From Synechococcus sp. CS-1329 (lineage in GTDB: Bacteria; Cyanobacteriota; Cyanobacteriia; PCC-6307; Cyanobiaceae): a DNA stretch of 64,000 nucleotides. Where the stretch lies: the NCBI RefSeq assembly GCF_025128055.1, contig NZ_JAHLYS010000028.1:1-64000 (forward strand). The letters are read 5' to 3'. The notes beneath the pieces were generated by a model. It was not told the origin of the DNA, did not search any database, and saw only the letters and a list, made by a program, of their open reading frames with translations. Every line of letters begins with the position of its first letter. Position 1 is the first letter of the stretch. A program made the translations under genes and the position numbers. This document shows, piece after piece, positions 53,606-60,828 of this stretch.

Positions 53606-53946
53606 GCGCCTTCGACCGGTATGCGGTGGTGCGGGTGCCGTTTCCGTTCACTGATCGCCAGGCCCAGAAGCGGCGGCCTGCGCTGGTACTCTCCCAGCCT
53701 GGCTTCCAGCAGGTCTGCGGCCACCTGCTGCTGGCGATGATCACCTCGGCGCGTCAATCCGCCTGGCCCCTGGATTGGCCGATTGAGGATCTGCAGGCTG
53801 CGGGCCTGCCCAAGCCCTGTGTGGTACGCCTCAAGCTGTTCACCCTGGATGAGCGCCTGGTGCTCGGCAGGTTGGGTGCGCTGGCTGCGGCTGATCGCAC
53901 CGCTGTGGCCGTCCAGCTGGCCAAGCTCTTACCCCCAGGGAGCTGA
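53602..53946 (+). CDS. MazF/PemK-type toxin
   Basis: 114 aa. RYAVVRVPFPFTDRQAQKRR and PALVLSQPGF carry the usual beta-strand and Arg-rich catalytic loop of PemK/MazF endoribonucleases; LLLAMITSARQSAW and VRLKLFTLDERLV continue the family. Apparently intact. The pair lies between the deleted methyltransferase and the second MPRDPL fragment, which are direct neighbours in the parent arrangement at 36.5-37.8 kb. Confidence 0.9.
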   Translation: MSAFDRYAVVRVPFPFTDRQAQKRRPALVLSQPGFQQVCGHLLLAMITSARQSAWPLDWPIEDLQAAGLPKPCVVRLKLFTLDERLVLGRLGALAAADRTAVAVQLAKLLPPGS

Positions 53947-53949
53947 CCG

Positions 53950-54000
53950 ATGCCCCGCGACCCACTGGTCTGGCTGCCGCTGCGGCTGCCGCTGGTCTGA
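53950..54000 (+). pseudogene. Start fragment of the MPRDPLAW gene, second remnant
   Basis: 16 codons: MPRDPLVWLPLRLPLV then TGA. Only the first 8 match the gene at 37361; the rest is a Leu/Pro repeat. It lies 3 bp from the end of the right-arm methyltransferase. Confidence 0.55.
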
Positions 54001-54003
54001 GCC

Positions 54004-54876
54004 TCAGGGCCGCCGCGCCACCAGCACCAGGATCTCGGGAATGTCGGCACTCACCACGCCGTAGCCGCTGGAGTGGACGGCGTGTAGGGCGGGATCACGG
54101 AATCCGATCGCCTCGAGCTGGTCGAGCAGCTCCCAGCCGGGGATCTGATAAACGAGGCTGCCCCCATCTTCGTCGATCGGGTTGCCGTGGATTTCGGCGA
54201 TGCCGATCACCTCAGGATCGAGGCCATCACCGCGGTGATGGGCCTTGATCACGCTCTGCTGCTGGCCATAGGCGAAGGGAAGGGTGCCCACGAAAGCACC
54301 GCCGGGTGCCAGCACCCGCAGGCACTGGCTCAGGGCGGCCTGGAGGTCGTAGACGTGCTCGAGGATCTCGTTGCAGACCACCAGATCGACGCTGGCGTCG
54401 GGCAGGCTGAGGGCGCAGATGTCTTCGTGGTGGATCTGCTCGCGGCGGGGATCGGCGGGATCGGGCAGGTATTCGCTGCATGTGAACTGGGGGAAGCGCT
54501 CGCGCAGCAGCTCGGCGAAGGCGGTGACAGCTTCCGGGCAGTAGACGCGCAGGCCGGCGGGCTCGGGCAGCTCGCGATCGATCAGGAGCTGGCGGATCAC
54601 CAGCAGCACCGCCCGCTGGCGCGACACCAACCCGCCATGGCTGAGGCTTTCGCGCAGGTTGGGGGGCACCACCGAGAGAGCTTCGGGGGCGATGGGCGCG
54701 TCGCTGAGGGGATCGAGGATGCCGTGCAGGGCCATCAGCCGCAGGCTGTCCTGGATGCGCCTGGCGTGCTGGGGGCGCTGCTGGAGATGGGCCAGGAAAG
54801 GCCCGAGCTGGCGAAAAGACTGGAGCTCCAGCTGCGGTTGCAGGGGGCTCTGGAGGGGCGACGGGCCGGCGGGCAC
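54004..54876 (-). CDS. SAM-dependent methyltransferase (module gene 4, right arm)
   Basis: 290 aa from GTG 54876; the frame is open much further upstream, but that part is low-complexity and lies opposite other genes. Family motifs: SVVPPNLRESLSHGGLVSRQ, CSEYLPDPADPRREQIHHED, DASVDLVVCNEILEHVYDLQ near 165, LRVLAPGGAFVGTLPFAYG near 190, GSLVYQIPGWELLDQLEAIG. It has the same replacement of the Gly-rich loop (YCPEAVTAFAELLRERFP). Divergent from the mini-gene, 47 bp away. Confidence 0.83.
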   Translation of the reverse strand: MPAGPSPLQSPLQPQLELQSFRQLGPFLAHLQQRPQHARRIQDSLRLMALHGILDPLSDAPIAPEALSVVPPNLRESLSHGGLVSRQRAVLLVIRQLLIDRELPEPAGLRVYCPEAVTAFAELLRERFPQFTCSEYLPDPADPRREQIHHEDICALSLPDASVDLVVCNEILEHVYDLQAALSQCLRVLAPGGAFVGTLPFAYGQQQSVIKAHHRGDGLDPEVIGIAEIHGNPIDEDGGSLVYQIPGWELLDQLEAIGFRDPALHAVHSSGYGVVSADIPEILVLVARRP

Positions 54877-54923
54877 GGAATCGCTGGCGGCGGCGCTTAA
54901 CCTACGGCCAAAATCTGCGGTCC

Positions 54924-55175
54924 ATGGCAGCGGAAGGCACCGGGCAGGTCGACATCCAGCAGCCGAGTGAGGCGGCGCTGCGGGAGGAGCTGGAGGAAGC
55001 GCGCGACGAGGCGGAGCTGAATCTGCTGCAGCTGCAGCAGGTGCAGGAGGAGCTGGAGTTCTACTTTCTGGCCCATCAGCAGCAGCAGGGCTTGCTGGAG
55101 CGCTACGGACAGGAGGCGCAGCGGGCGGAGGGGCTGATCGCGGCGCTGCTGGAGCAGCTGGAAGCCCGGGGCTGA
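54924..55175 (+). CDS. Coiled-coil mini-protein (module gene 3, right arm)
   Basis: 83 aa from ATG 54924. Almost one continuous amphipathic helix: LREELEEARDEAELNLLQLQ, then QEELEFYFLAHQQQQGLLER and AEGLIAALLEQLEARG. From memory, similar ELLLLQ...QEELEFYF helices occur at the ends of surface-polysaccharide proteins in marine bacteria; unverified. The left-arm copy at 49334-49597 lacks a normal start. Converges on the helical gene 55176-56399 with no gap. Confidence 0.7.
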   Translation: MAAEGTGQVDIQQPSEAALREELEEARDEAELNLLQLQQVQEELEFYFLAHQQQQGLLERYGQEAQRAEGLIAALLEQLEARG

Positions 55176-56399
55176 TCAGCTGTGCAAGGCCAACCGGCCT
55201 TCCGCTTCCGCCAGGGAGGCCGCAAAGGCATCGAGGGCCTGCTGCTGGTCGTCGAGGCTGCTGGCCGGGGCCGAAGAAACGGCGGGCAGCGGCAGTTGGC
55301 ACTGAACCGCGATCCGCTCGAGGAAGGCCTGGAACTGGCTCAGGCGCGTCTCTGGTGCCGCGGGGTTGGTGGGGCCGGCGGTCTCTGCGGGGCCAGCGGT
55401 GTGTTCCGTCTGGGCCAGCAGGGCCCGCAGGGGCTGCCACTGGGGATCCTGCTCCACCAGCTGCAGCAGCAGCTCGCGGGCCTGGGCGGTGTGCCCCTGA
55501 GCGAGCAGGGAGCGGGCGTGGAGCACGGCCGGGCCGCGCCGGGCCTCGCGGCGGCGCTGCCGGAAGATCTCCACCAGCTCCGGCTGACTCGCCTCAGCGG
55601 CCCCGGTGCAGCGGGCGATCGCTTCGCCCCAGTGCCGCAGCGCGTCGCTGATGCGGTCGTCGGTGAGGGCGAGGCGGGCGCTGAGGTCGTGGCACCAGGG
55701 GTTGGCGGCCAGGGCACCTGCGGGTTGGTGCAGCCAGGCGGCGCAGCGCTGCAGCTGGCCGCGCTGCAGGGCGAGGTCGGCGGCCTTGAGCACGGCGTAG
55801 CCCCAGTCGGGGACGGCGTCGGCCACGAACCCCCAGAAGGCGGCGGCGGCTCCGGGGTGGGCGGCCATCTCGGCTTCGCCGACCAGCTGGATCAGCTGCT
55901 GCCGGAACGCTTCAGCGCGGCCCTCGCCCTGATGCAGCACCAGCGCCAGCTGATCGAGGGCTGTCTCGTCGAGGCCCTGCGGCCAGGTGCCGCGGGCCCG
56001 CTCGATCCAGCCCTGCTCCAGGGTGCCGGCATCCAGCCAGCGCCAGGCCTGGAGTTGCTGCAGCAAGCCCCTGGCCACCAGAGCATCTGCCGTGTCTTCA
56101 GCGGCAGCGGCAGCGGAGGGGGCGGGCCACAGCCCCCAGGGATCGGGCAGCAGCGCCAGGGAGGGCTCGAGCCGATCGGCCTCGAGGATCAGGTCATCGG
56201 CTTCCTGGGGGTGGCCAGCGAGGCGCAGGGCCACGGCCAGCTCCAGGACCCAGCGGGCGTTCCAGGCCGGAGCGGCGCGCAGGATCGTGGCCCGCTGCCG
56301 CAGCGCCTCGCCGCGCCCGAAGCGGCCCAGCCAGCGCAGCTCGCTGGTGGTGGCATCAGGCGTGCCCTGCAGCAGTTCGGCGGCGGTGGGCCAGTCCAT
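55176..56399 (-). CDS. Helical repeat protein with PDPWGLWPA motif (module gene 2, right arm)
   Basis: 407 aa from ATG 56399; ATG 56426 is an alternative. Paralogue of 48156-49337: LEPSLALLPDPWGLWPAP near 80, IFRQRRREARRGPAVLHARS near 290 and EQDPQWQPLRALLAQ. Helical, without membrane segments. In this arm it is directly divergent from the GT-B-like gene (start-to-start 52 bp or less), unlike the left arm, where a TA pair lies between. Confidence 0.7.
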   Translation of the reverse strand: MDWPTAAELLQGTPDATTSELRWLGRFGRGEALRQRATILRAAPAWNARWVLELAVALRLAGHPQEADDLILEADRLEPSLALLPDPWGLWPAPSAAAAAEDTADALVARGLLQQLQAWRWLDAGTLEQGWIERARGTWPQGLDETALDQLALVLHQGEGRAEAFRQQLIQLVGEAEMAAHPGAAAAFWGFVADAVPDWGYAVLKAADLALQRGQLQRCAAWLHQPAGALAANPWCHDLSARLALTDDRISDALRHWGEAIARCTGAAEASQPELVEIFRQRRREARRGPAVLHARSLLAQGHTAQARELLLQLVEQDPQWQPLRALLAQTEHTAGPAETAGPTNPAAPETRLSQFQAFLERIAVQCQLPLPAVSSAPASSLDDQQQALDAFAASLAEAEGRLALHS

Positions 56400-56451
56400 G
56401 GCGGCTGGGCGGTGACATGCTGGCATTGTGGGCGACTTCGCGGGGGGCGCG

Positions 56452-57687
56452 ATGGGTTCGCGGCGCCTGGTGATCCTGGATCCGTCGTGGAGCAGCCGGG
56501 TGGGGCACCACGGCGACCTCAACGACGCCTTGCTGACGGCGCTGAGCGGGGCCGGCTGGCGGCCGGAAGTGTGGGCCGATGCGGCGCTGCCGGCCTCGCC
56601 GGGGGTGCGGCCTGTGTTGCGCGATTGCGGCTACGAAGACCCGCGCCACTGGGCGGATGTGGCCGGCACGCTGCATCTGGCTCGGCGGCTGGAGGCCCAG
56701 CTGCAGGAGGCGAGTGCGGGGGAAGCCGTGGCCGCCTGGGTGGTTCACACGGGGCTGCCGTTCCAGCTGCTGGGGCTGGCCCGCTGGCTGCAGCGCCAGC
56801 CAGCGGCGCTGGTGGCGGTGTCGCTGATGTTCGCGCCGGGAGAAACGCTGGAGGGGCCAGCGGCTGATGCGCAGGCCACGGCCCAGTGCCGCCTGGCCCT
56901 GATGGGGCTGGCGCAGGCCTGCAGGGCGGCGGGCCACCGCCCCTGGATCGGAGTGCCCTCCATGCAGCAGCGAACGTTGCTGGCCCCCCTGCTGGCGGCG
57001 GCTGGACTGCCGGCGGGGGACGTGCATCCAGCGGTGGTGGGGGCCGGTGGCGCCAGGTTGGGGCCAGAGGGCGTGGCGGCGGCGGCAGCCAGCGTGCTGC
57101 TGCACTGGGGCGATCTGAAGCGTGGCAAGGGGCGCCAGGAGGCGCTGGCCGTGGTGGCGGCGCTGCTGGAGCAGGGAGTGCCGGCGGACCTGGACGCGCT
57201 GGGTTGGTTGTTTCATCTGAACAGCCACGAGGCCCTGCCCGCGGCCGAGCGCGCTCTGCTGGAGCGGGCCCGGCAGGAGATCACAGGCTTCAGGCTGCTG
57301 GAGGGGCCGATGCCGCGCGCCGAGATGCTGGATCGGCTGGCGGCCTGCCCACTGGCCCTGCTGGCCTACGACCCCGGCACCTACGCCCAGCGCAGCTCCG
57401 GCATGCTCTGGACCTGGGCCTCGGCCCGACTGGCGATGGGCCAGGCGGCGGCGGCCGTGGGCTACGGGGAGGGTTGGCTGGCAGCGGAGGCCCTGGCGCT
57501 GGGGGTGAGTTGGGTGTGCCTGCCAGCGGGCGAGCGGACCCCGAGCGGAGGTGAGTGGCTGGGGTTACTGCGGCAGAGCCTGAACGCGGTGTCCGCGTCT
57601 CCCGGCTTCACCGCCTACGGCCGGGCCGTGCTGGGACACAGCTTTGCCGGCCATCTCGTGAGCACGGTCCTAGCCTCGAATTCATGA
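56452..57687 (+). CDS. GT-B-like glycan protein (module gene 1, right arm)
   Basis: 411 aa from ATG 56452; GTG 56428 is possible. Paralogue of 46233-47462 with the same ordered motifs: LDPSWSSRVGHHGDLNDALL, VVHTGLPFQLLGLARWLQRQ, VSLMFAPGETLEGPAADAQ, LLHWGDLKRGKGRQEALAVV, CPLALLAYDPGTYAQRSSGM. Two-domain layout suggests GT-B; donor unknown. Its stop overlaps the HEPN gene start (ATGA), coupling it to a toxin-antitoxin pair. Confidence 0.72.
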   Translation: MGSRRLVILDPSWSSRVGHHGDLNDALLTALSGAGWRPEVWADAALPASPGVRPVLRDCGYEDPRHWADVAGTLHLARRLEAQLQEASAGEAVAAWVVHTGLPFQLLGLARWLQRQPAALVAVSLMFAPGETLEGPAADAQATAQCRLALMGLAQACRAAGHRPWIGVPSMQQRTLLAPLLAAAGLPAGDVHPAVVGAGGARLGPEGVAAAAASVLLHWGDLKRGKGRQEALAVVAALLEQGVPADLDALGWLFHLNSHEALPAAERALLERARQEITGFRLLEGPMPRAEMLDRLAACPLALLAYDPGTYAQRSSGMLWTWASARLAMGQAAAAVGYGEGWLAAEALALGVSWVCLPAGERTPSGGEWLGLLRQSLNAVSASPGFTAYGRAVLGHSFAGHLVSTVLASNS

Positions 57688-58115
57688 CCCCCGCTGCCAT
57701 GGCTGACGCTGACATCCGCTGGCAGCAGCGCTTCTCCAACTACTGCAGGGCGCTTGTTCAACTGGAGGGGTTTTTCATTCCAGCCGTACTCAACGAGAGG
57801 GAAGAACAGGGTTTGATCAAGGCTTTCGAGTACACCTTCGAGTTGGGCTGGAACACCCTGCGGGATCTGCTTCGCTCTCAGGGCAATGCCGATCTGCTGG
57901 GGTCCCGCGATACGTTGCGCGAAGCGTTCCGCGTGGGGTTGATTGCCGATGGGGAGGGGTGGATGATGATGATTCAAGACCGCAATCTCACCAGCCACAC
58001 GTACAACCCAGCCACCGTTCGTCAGATCGGTGCGAACATCCGTGGCCGTTATCTGTCCTGCTATCAGGCCCTGCGCGCGCGGCTGCAGTTGAGGCTGGAG
58101 GAGGAGACCAGGTGA
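57684..58115 (+). CDS. HEPN protein of a HEPN-MNT pair (HI0074-like)
   Basis: 143 aa from ATG 57684, overlapping the previous stop; ATG 57699 is an alternative. Four-helix HEPN domain: FSNYCRALVQLEGFF, GLIKAFEYTFELGWNTLRDL, and RNLTSHTYN near 110, the Rx4H catalytic motif of HEPN RNases. In the MNT-HEPN scheme it is the toxin, silenced by AMPylation from the partner. Next gene starts with a GTGA overlap. Confidence 0.88.
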   Translation: MTPAAMADADIRWQQRFSNYCRALVQLEGFFIPAVLNEREEQGLIKAFEYTFELGWNTLRDLLRSQGNADLLGSRDTLREAFRVGLIADGEGWMMMIQDRNLTSHTYNPATVRQIGANIRGRYLSCYQALRARLQLRLEEETR

Positions 58116-58453
58116 TCACCATCCCCGGCCTGCCTGAGGCCAGCAGTGCGCGACTGCTGGACGTGTTGCGGGCCCATCCCCATGTGGATGCCATCTGGCT
58201 GTACGGGTCGCGCGCCATGGGCCGCCACACCCAGGCTTCTGATATCGACCTGACCCTGGGGGGCGACCGGCTTAGCCACAACGATCTGCTGCAGCTGCTG
58301 GCTCGCATCGACGACCTGCTGCTGCCTTGGCAGGTGGACCTGTCGCTGCGGCAGACCCTCCCCGAGGATCTGCAGGCGCACGTGGGGCGAGTGGGCCAGT
58401 GCCTGTGGTCACGGAGTGCGGCGGTGGCCGCTGAGCGATCCACCCATGGCTGA
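58112..58453 (+). CDS. MNT-type nucleotidyltransferase, partner of the first HEPN
   Basis: 113 aa from GTG 58112. AIWLYGSRAMGRHTQASDID followed by LTLGG is the minimal nucleotidyltransferase motif (GS-x-A-x-G and DxD). It should act as the antitoxin by modifying the HEPN toxin. The C-terminus (VDLSLRQTLPEDLQAHV) carries the third Asp. It overlaps the second MNT gene by 8 bp. Confidence 0.9.
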   Translation: MITIPGLPEASSARLLDVLRAHPHVDAIWLYGSRAMGRHTQASDIDLTLGGDRLSHNDLLQLLARIDDLLLPWQVDLSLRQTLPEDLQAHVGRVGQCLWSRSAAVAAERSTHG

Positions 58454-58850
58454 AGCCATCCACATCTCTCCCCAGTCCTGGCTCACACCGAGACCCCTGC
58501 CGGCTGCTCCAGACCTGGGTCCAGGGCTGGATCCGGTGGCGCTGGGGGAGGGTCTGCAGCGGCTGGCGGCCCATCACGACGTGCAGTCCCTGGTGGTGTT
58601 CGGATCAAGGGCGAGTGGAAGCCCACGGCCCGACTCCGATCTCGACCTACTGGTGATCAGCAGGGAGCCATCGATCACTCCTGAGCGACAGATCCCCCTC
58701 TGGCAGGAGCTGCGCTCAGCCCTCGGGACTGTGGGAGTGCCGGTGGATCTGCTGGTGTACGGCCAGCTGGAGGCCGCCAAGCTCAGTGGATCGCGCTGGC
58801 ATGTGCTCGGCCATGCCTTTCGCCGCGGAAGGGTGCTGTATGTCGCCTGA
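58446..58850 (+). CDS. MNT-type nucleotidyltransferase of a second HEPN-MNT pair
   Basis: 134 aa from ATG 58446. VQSLVVFGSRASGSPRPDSD then LDLLVISRE is the MNT motif; VGVPVDLLVYGQLEAAKL holds the third Asp. Sequence differs clearly from the neighbour MNT, so this is not a recent tandem copy. It overlaps the HEPN gene by 11 bp, with opposite gene order (MNT first) from the first pair. Confidence 0.9.
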   Translation: MAEAIHISPQSWLTPRPLPAAPDLGPGLDPVALGEGLQRLAAHHDVQSLVVFGSRASGSPRPDSDLDLLVISREPSITPERQIPLWQELRSALGTVGVPVDLLVYGQLEAAKLSGSRWHVLGHAFRRGRVLYVA

Positions 58851-59223
58851 TGAGGATGCTTCTCTGCTGCTGGTCACGGTGCGTCGCCACCTGCGCTCGA
58901 TGGCGATGAGCCTGGATCCGGCCTTCGCCCAGGAAGACTGGGGCTTCCTGGCGCAGCAGGCGCTGGAGAAACTGCTCAAGGCCAGGATCGTGCTCACGGA
59001 CCGGGAGCCACCCCTCACCCATGAGCTGAGCGGGCTGGCGGATCTGGCCGGGATCGGGCTCACCCCACTGCTGCTGGGATTGCAGCCCTTTGCCGTGAAG
59101 GCTCGTTACAGCGCGGAGGACACCCCTCTGCCGGGAGAGCGCCAGCGGATTCTCCAGGAGCTCGAGGCACTCACCACAGACCTGGAGAGCCGACTGAAGC
59201 CCCCTCCGCGTGATGCGCACTAA
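58840..59223 (+). CDS. HEPN-domain protein of the second HEPN-MNT pair
   Basis: 127 aa from ATG 58840. LLLVTVRRHLRSMAMSLD, WGFLAQQALEKLLKARIVLT and DREPPLTHELSGLADL are typical HEPN helices; the Arg and His of DREPPLTH form the expected R-x5-H site. It ends in ...RDAH, and its last codons coincide with the 12-base box found upstream of the RHH-PIN operon at 44.9 kb. Confidence 0.87.
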   Translation: MSPDEDASLLLVTVRRHLRSMAMSLDPAFAQEDWGFLAQQALEKLLKARIVLTDREPPLTHELSGLADLAGIGLTPLLLGLQPFAVKARYSAEDTPLPGERQRILQELEALTTDLESRLKPPPRDAH

Positions 59224-59232
59224 TCTGCGCCT
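59212..59232 (+). promoter_or_regulatory. Retained operator box of a decayed RHH-PIN operon
   Basis: GATGCGCACTAA at 59212-59223 is identical to the box before the intact operon at 44883-44872; the second half-site has decayed (TCTGCGCCT against GATGCGCAC). It lies 18 bp before the antitoxin remnant. Confidence 0.5.
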
Positions 59233-59249
59233 ATCAGCCAGCAGCCGTC

Positions 59250-59429
59250 ATGCGTACCACCCTGGGACTGTCGGATCCGCGGTTTGCGCGGTTGAAAGCC
59301 CGGGCCGCCAGCCCGGCGAAGTCAGCGCTGAAGCGAACAGCCCTAGACCTGCCGAGGCTGAAGGGGGCACTGATGATCTCCCCTGATCAGCTCAGCAACG
59401 CAGGGCTGTTCGAGCTGATCGAGCCATAG
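59250..59429 (+). pseudogene. Degenerate RHH antitoxin copy
   Basis: 59 codons from ATG 59250. The ends match the antitoxin at 44606-44848: MRTTLGLSDPRFARLKARAA against VRITLELPDPLFARLKARAA, and ISPDQLSNAGLFELIEP against ISGEHLSNATLFDLLDA. The middle is shortened by about 20 residues. Still an open frame, but the paired toxin is only a fragment. Confidence 0.7.
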
Positions 59430-59439
59430 CATCACAGCT

Positions 59440-59523
59440 GGCTGGCGACTGGTGAGCTTCGATCGGGATTTCAGCCGCTGTGCAGGCCTGGAATGGCTCC
59501 ACCTGCCAGCTGCACCACAATGA
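59440..59523 (+). pseudogene. C-terminal fragment of a PIN toxin
   Basis: 27 codons and a stop: GWRLVSFDRDFSRCAGLEWL and then HLPAAPQ, matching GWRLVSFDRDFERFQGLARL at the end of the toxin 44163-44609. About 110 N-terminal residues are missing. With the antitoxin remnant it proves that a second RHH-PIN cassette once stood before the right-arm gmd. Confidence 0.75.
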
Positions 59524-59646
59524 CCACCGCTTCGAGGAGAGCCAGCTGAAGCCCTGATCTCAATCGAGCTTGATGTGGGCCTGCTCACACGGCACGTCCA
59601 AAGGGTGCGGATGGTTGCTCATGGACTTGCGGGAACGCCACGCCTC

Positions 59647-59652
59647 TACAAT
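59647..59652 (+). promoter_or_regulatory. Possible -10 element of the right-arm gmd operon
   Basis: TACAAT (5 of 6) 30 bp before the gmd start. No good -35 at 16-18 bp (GACTTG at 17), so the call is weak. The surrounding 59524-59682 holds no other recognised feature. Confidence 0.35.
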
Positions 59653-59682
59653 GGTTCAACCAGCTACCAACAGGGCGCAACA

Positions 59683-60828
59683 ATGCCGAAAACCGCTCTG
59701 ATCACGGGAATCTCCGGCCAGGACGGTTCCTACCTGGCCGAGCTGCTGCTGGAGAAGGGCTATGTGGTGCATGGCATCAAGCGGCGGGCCAGCAGCCTGA
59801 ACACCCAGCGAATTGATCATCTTTATCAGGATCCCCACGAAAGCGATCCACGCCTGGTGTTGCACTACGGCGACCTCACCGATTCCACGAATCTGATCCG
59901 GATCGTGCAGCAGGTGCAACCGGATGAGATCTACAACCTGGGCGCCCAGAGCCATGTGGCGGTGAGCTTCGAGAGCCCGGAATACACCGCCAACAGCGAT
60001 GCACTGGGCACGCTGCGCATTCTGGAGGCCGTGAGAATCCTGGGACTCACAGAAAAGACCAGGATCTATCAAGCCAGCACCAGTGAGCTCTACGGCCTGG
60101 TGCAGGAAATCCCCCAGAAAGAAACCACGCCGTTCTATCCGCGCAGCCCCTACGGCGTGGCCAAGCTCTATGCCTACTGGATCACGGTGAACTACCGCGA
60201 AGCCTATGGCATGTATGCCTGCAACGGCATCCTGTTCAACCACGAAAGCCCCAGGCGCGGTGAAACCTTCGTGACCCGCAAGATCACCCGTGGTTTGGCC
60301 CGCATCGATGCCGGCCTCGACGACTGCCTGTTCATGGGCAATCTCGACTCGCTGCGCGACTGGGGCCATGCCCGCGATTACGTGGAGATGCAGTGGCGGA
60401 TGCTGCAGCAGGACGGCCCCCCGGAAGACTTCGTGATCGCCACGGGCCGCCAGGAGAGCGTGCGGCGCTTCATCGAGCTCACCGCCGCCGAACTGGGCTG
60501 GGGCGGCATCGAATGGAGCGGCGAGGGGCTGGAGGAGCAGGGCCGCCGGGCCGGCAGCGACGAGGTGGTGGTGCGGATCGACCCGCGCTACTTCCGCCCG
60601 GCGGAGGTTGAAACGCTGCTGGGAGATCCCACCCGGGCGAAGGAGAAGCTGGGTTGGACGCCCACCACGACCCTGGAGGAGCTGGTGGCGGAGATGGTGG
60701 CCACCGACAAGGAAGAAGCCAAGAAAGAAGCGTTTTTGAGGCTCAAGGGCTTCAACGTGGTGGGCTCGATGGAGAACCCGCCCACCAATCCCCATGCGGT
60801 GGAGCGTGCCCGGGGAGGGCTGGGTTGA
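59683..60828 (+). CDS. gmd: GDP-mannose 4,6-dehydratase, intact copy
   Basis: 381 aa from ATG 59683; the frame is open further back without a better start. Short-chain dehydrogenase fold: [19 protein letters not shown] (NADP loop), [16 protein letters not shown] with the catalytic Thr/Ser-Glu region, [20 protein letters not shown] with the YxxxK pair, and [20 protein letters not shown], the Gmd hallmark. It makes GDP-4-keto-6-deoxy-D-mannose. fcl starts within its stop codon (TGATG), the classic operon. The C-terminal [16 protein letters not shown] is also kept in the frameshifted copy. Confidence 0.97.
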   Translation: MPKTALITGISGQDGSYLAELLLEKGYVVHGIKRRASSLNTQRIDHLYQDPHESDPRLVLHYGDLTDSTNLIRIVQQVQPDEIYNLGAQSHVAVSFESPEYTANSDALGTLRILEAVRILGLTEKTRIYQASTSELYGLVQEIPQKETTPFYPRSPYGVAKLYAYWITVNYREAYGMYACNGILFNHESPRRGETFVTRKITRGLARIDAGLDDCLFMGNLDSLRDWGHARDYVEMQWRMLQQDGPPEDFVIATGRQESVRRFIELTAAELGWGGIEWSGEGLEEQGRRAGSDEVVVRIDPRYFRPAEVETLLGDPTRAKEKLGWTPTTTLEELVAEMVATDKEEAKKEAFLRLKGFNVVGSMENPPTNPHAVERARGGLG

